A program made the position numbers and the translations under genes. The notes beneath the pieces are model-generated. The model was not told the origin of the DNA. It did no database searches and saw only the letters and a program-made list of their open reading frames with translations. Positions 7,180 to 8,110 of a stretch of 8,110 bases of DNA are shown here, piece by piece; the first letter of the stretch is position 1, and every line of letters begins with the position of its first letter. Source of the stretch: Abditibacteriota bacterium (GTDB lineage: Bacteria; Armatimonadota; UBA5829). The DNA lies in NCBI GenBank assembly GCA_017958015.1, contig JAGDDM010000111.1, positions 1-8,110 of the forward strand. Reading direction: 5' to 3'.

Positions 7180-8110
7180 CTGAGTTTAACGAGTACTCCT
7201 TCGGGAGGAATGTTCACGGTCTTGTTCACGCCGCTGCCGGTGATGTTCACCCGTCTGTTGGTGACGTTGATTGTGTATTTCTTGCCGCCGTAGGTGAGGT
7301 TCTTCACTCCGGCGTGTCTGAGCGCTGTGGGAACGTGGGGTCTGAAGTAGATTCCGTCGTGGCGGGATTCCATACCCATGATTCCGTAGATGAAGGAGGC
7401 GCCCACCATACCGCTTTCCGGGAAGGGCAAATCGGTGCCCACCTGCCAGCCGTTTATCTCGCCGTGCATTAGGGGCGATCCGCCGCAGAGTTTGTCGTCC
7501 TCGTTGAAGCGGTCGAGAATCTCCGAAAGGCGCTTGTAGGCGTTGTCGCCGCCAAGGTATCTGCACCTGGCTATGATGTCGAAGCCGCTTGTGTAGAGGA
7601 TTGCGCCGCCGTTTTCCAGGTGCATACCGTACTGCTGCCGGGGAATCTCGCCGGTGCCGTTCATGTACCACCAGTCGGAGACATCCTCGGTGTTGGCTCT
7701 GGGTGCGAACACGAAAGTGGTGTATGTGTCCGCCTTGCCGGAAGCGGTGACGCCGTTCTCCATCCAGTCGTAGATGCGCTTTGCCTTGGCCTCGTCGCCG
7801 AATCCGTATGCAAGGGCTTCCATGTTCACGTATGTGAATCCGTAGTCGTGAACCTCGCCGTTCTTGTCGATACAACCGATGTAGCGGCCCTTCTTCTCGT
7901 CCCAGAAGGTTTTCTCGAAGCGCTCCATACAGCGTTTAACCACCGCTTCGTATCCGGCGGCTTTGTCGTTGTTGCCCAGATATCTCTCCGCGCCGGCCAG
8001 GTGCTCCATAGCCACCTTGACGTAGATGTTCTCGTAGGCGGAGGTGCCGCCGAAGGGCAGGTCGTCCCAATAGTTCGAGGCGATGTCGTACTTGGTGCCG
8101 CCGTGGTCCT
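7176..8110 (-). CDS. Six-hairpin (alpha/alpha)6 glycosidase-like protein, C-terminal part
   Basis: The frame is open to the right edge, so the start and N-terminal half are missing; 310 residues are visible. Recognisable segments are SNYWDDLPFGGTSAYENIYV near the visible N-terminus, FWDEKKGRYIGCIDKNGEVHDYGFTYVNMEALAYGFG, SDWWYMNGTGEIPRQQYGMHLENGG (listed here only as landmarks: DWWYMNGTGE and HLENGG), TSGFDIIARCRYLGG, and a beta-rich tail with GVKNLTYGGKKYTINV. This pattern is that of the clan of (alpha/alpha)6-barrel glycosidases and phosphorylases, such as GH78-, GH63- and GH94-like or debranching-type enzymes, whose catalytic barrel is followed by a small C-terminal beta domain. The exact family, substrate and secretion state cannot be decided here. 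The GTG codon at 8015 is internal, since coding similarity continues upstream of it. The stop TGA overlaps the nnr start by four bases, making this the first visible gene of the - strand unit. Confidence 0.75.
   Translation of the reverse strand, partial: DHGGTKYDIASNYWDDLPFGGTSAYENIYVKVAMEHLAGAERYLGNNDKAAGYEAVVKRCMERFEKTFWDEKKGRYIGCIDKNGEVHDYGFTYVNMEALAYGFGDEAKAKRIYDWMENGVTASGKADTYTTFVFAPRANTEDVSDWWYMNGTGEIPRQQYGMHLENGGAILYTSGFDIIARCRYLGGDNAYKRLSEILDRFNEDDKLCGGSPLMHGEINGWQVGTDLPFPESGMVGASFIYGIMGMESRHDGIYFRPHVPTALRHAGVKNLTYGGKKYTINVTNRRVNITGSGVNKTVNIPPEGVLVKLR

Noticed and set aside
1..8110. CRISPR, IS elements, tRNA genes, phage or defence modules
   Set aside because: No spaced direct repeats, transposase-like frames, terminal inverted repeats or tRNA-like folds were seen, and every large coding region is assigned to a metabolic, replication or glycan family.

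Overview
This 8.1 kb window is gene-dense, fairly GC-rich bacterial DNA. Two gene blocks converge on a short shared terminator near position 1815. No mobile element, CRISPR array, tRNA or rRNA is visible, and there is no gene-free stretch longer than about 50 bases. The host cannot be fixed from sequence alone. The mix of metX/metW methionine synthesis, a secreted GHL10-type protein with TPR repeats and a six-hairpin glycosidase would suit a polysaccharide-using environmental or gut bacterium (PVC or Armatimonadota-like lineages are guesses).

Left block (+ strand, about 1-1797): a nucleotide-sugar dehydrogenase gene of the UDP-N-acetylhexosamine / UDP-glucose dehydrogenase superfamily, cut by the window edge, followed after one base by metW. 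The dehydrogenase reading frame carries an in-frame TAA at 66-68, inside the conserved N-terminal Rossmann domain. Recognisable family sequence continues in the same frame on both sides, so the gene is either a recent nonsense mutant or contains a base error.

Centre (1796-1833): a hairpin with an A-tract on one side and a T-tract on the other, able to terminate transcription from both directions.

Right block (- strand, 8110 down to 1850): a five-gene, tightly packed unit read right to left. It runs glycosidase (5' end outside the window) > nnr (bifunctional NAD(P)H-hydrate repair enzyme) > secreted GHL10-TPR protein > rarA (AAA+ replication/recombination factor) > metX (homoserine O-acyltransferase). 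Two junctions are 4-base ATGA overlaps, one is a directly abutting TAG-ATG, and one has 9 bases with the stop codon inside the Shine-Dalgarno site. The genes must be co-transcribed from a promoter beyond the right edge or inside an upstream gene.

Functionally the window joins methionine synthesis (metX and metW, normally neighbours on one strand but here convergent), cofactor repair, replication-fork maintenance, and carbohydrate handling (two glycosidase-like proteins and a nucleotide-sugar dehydrogenase). I do not see a convincing new defence, mobile or regulatory system. The points most worth checking are the in-frame stop, the unusual metW/metX arrangement and the GHL10-TPR fusion.
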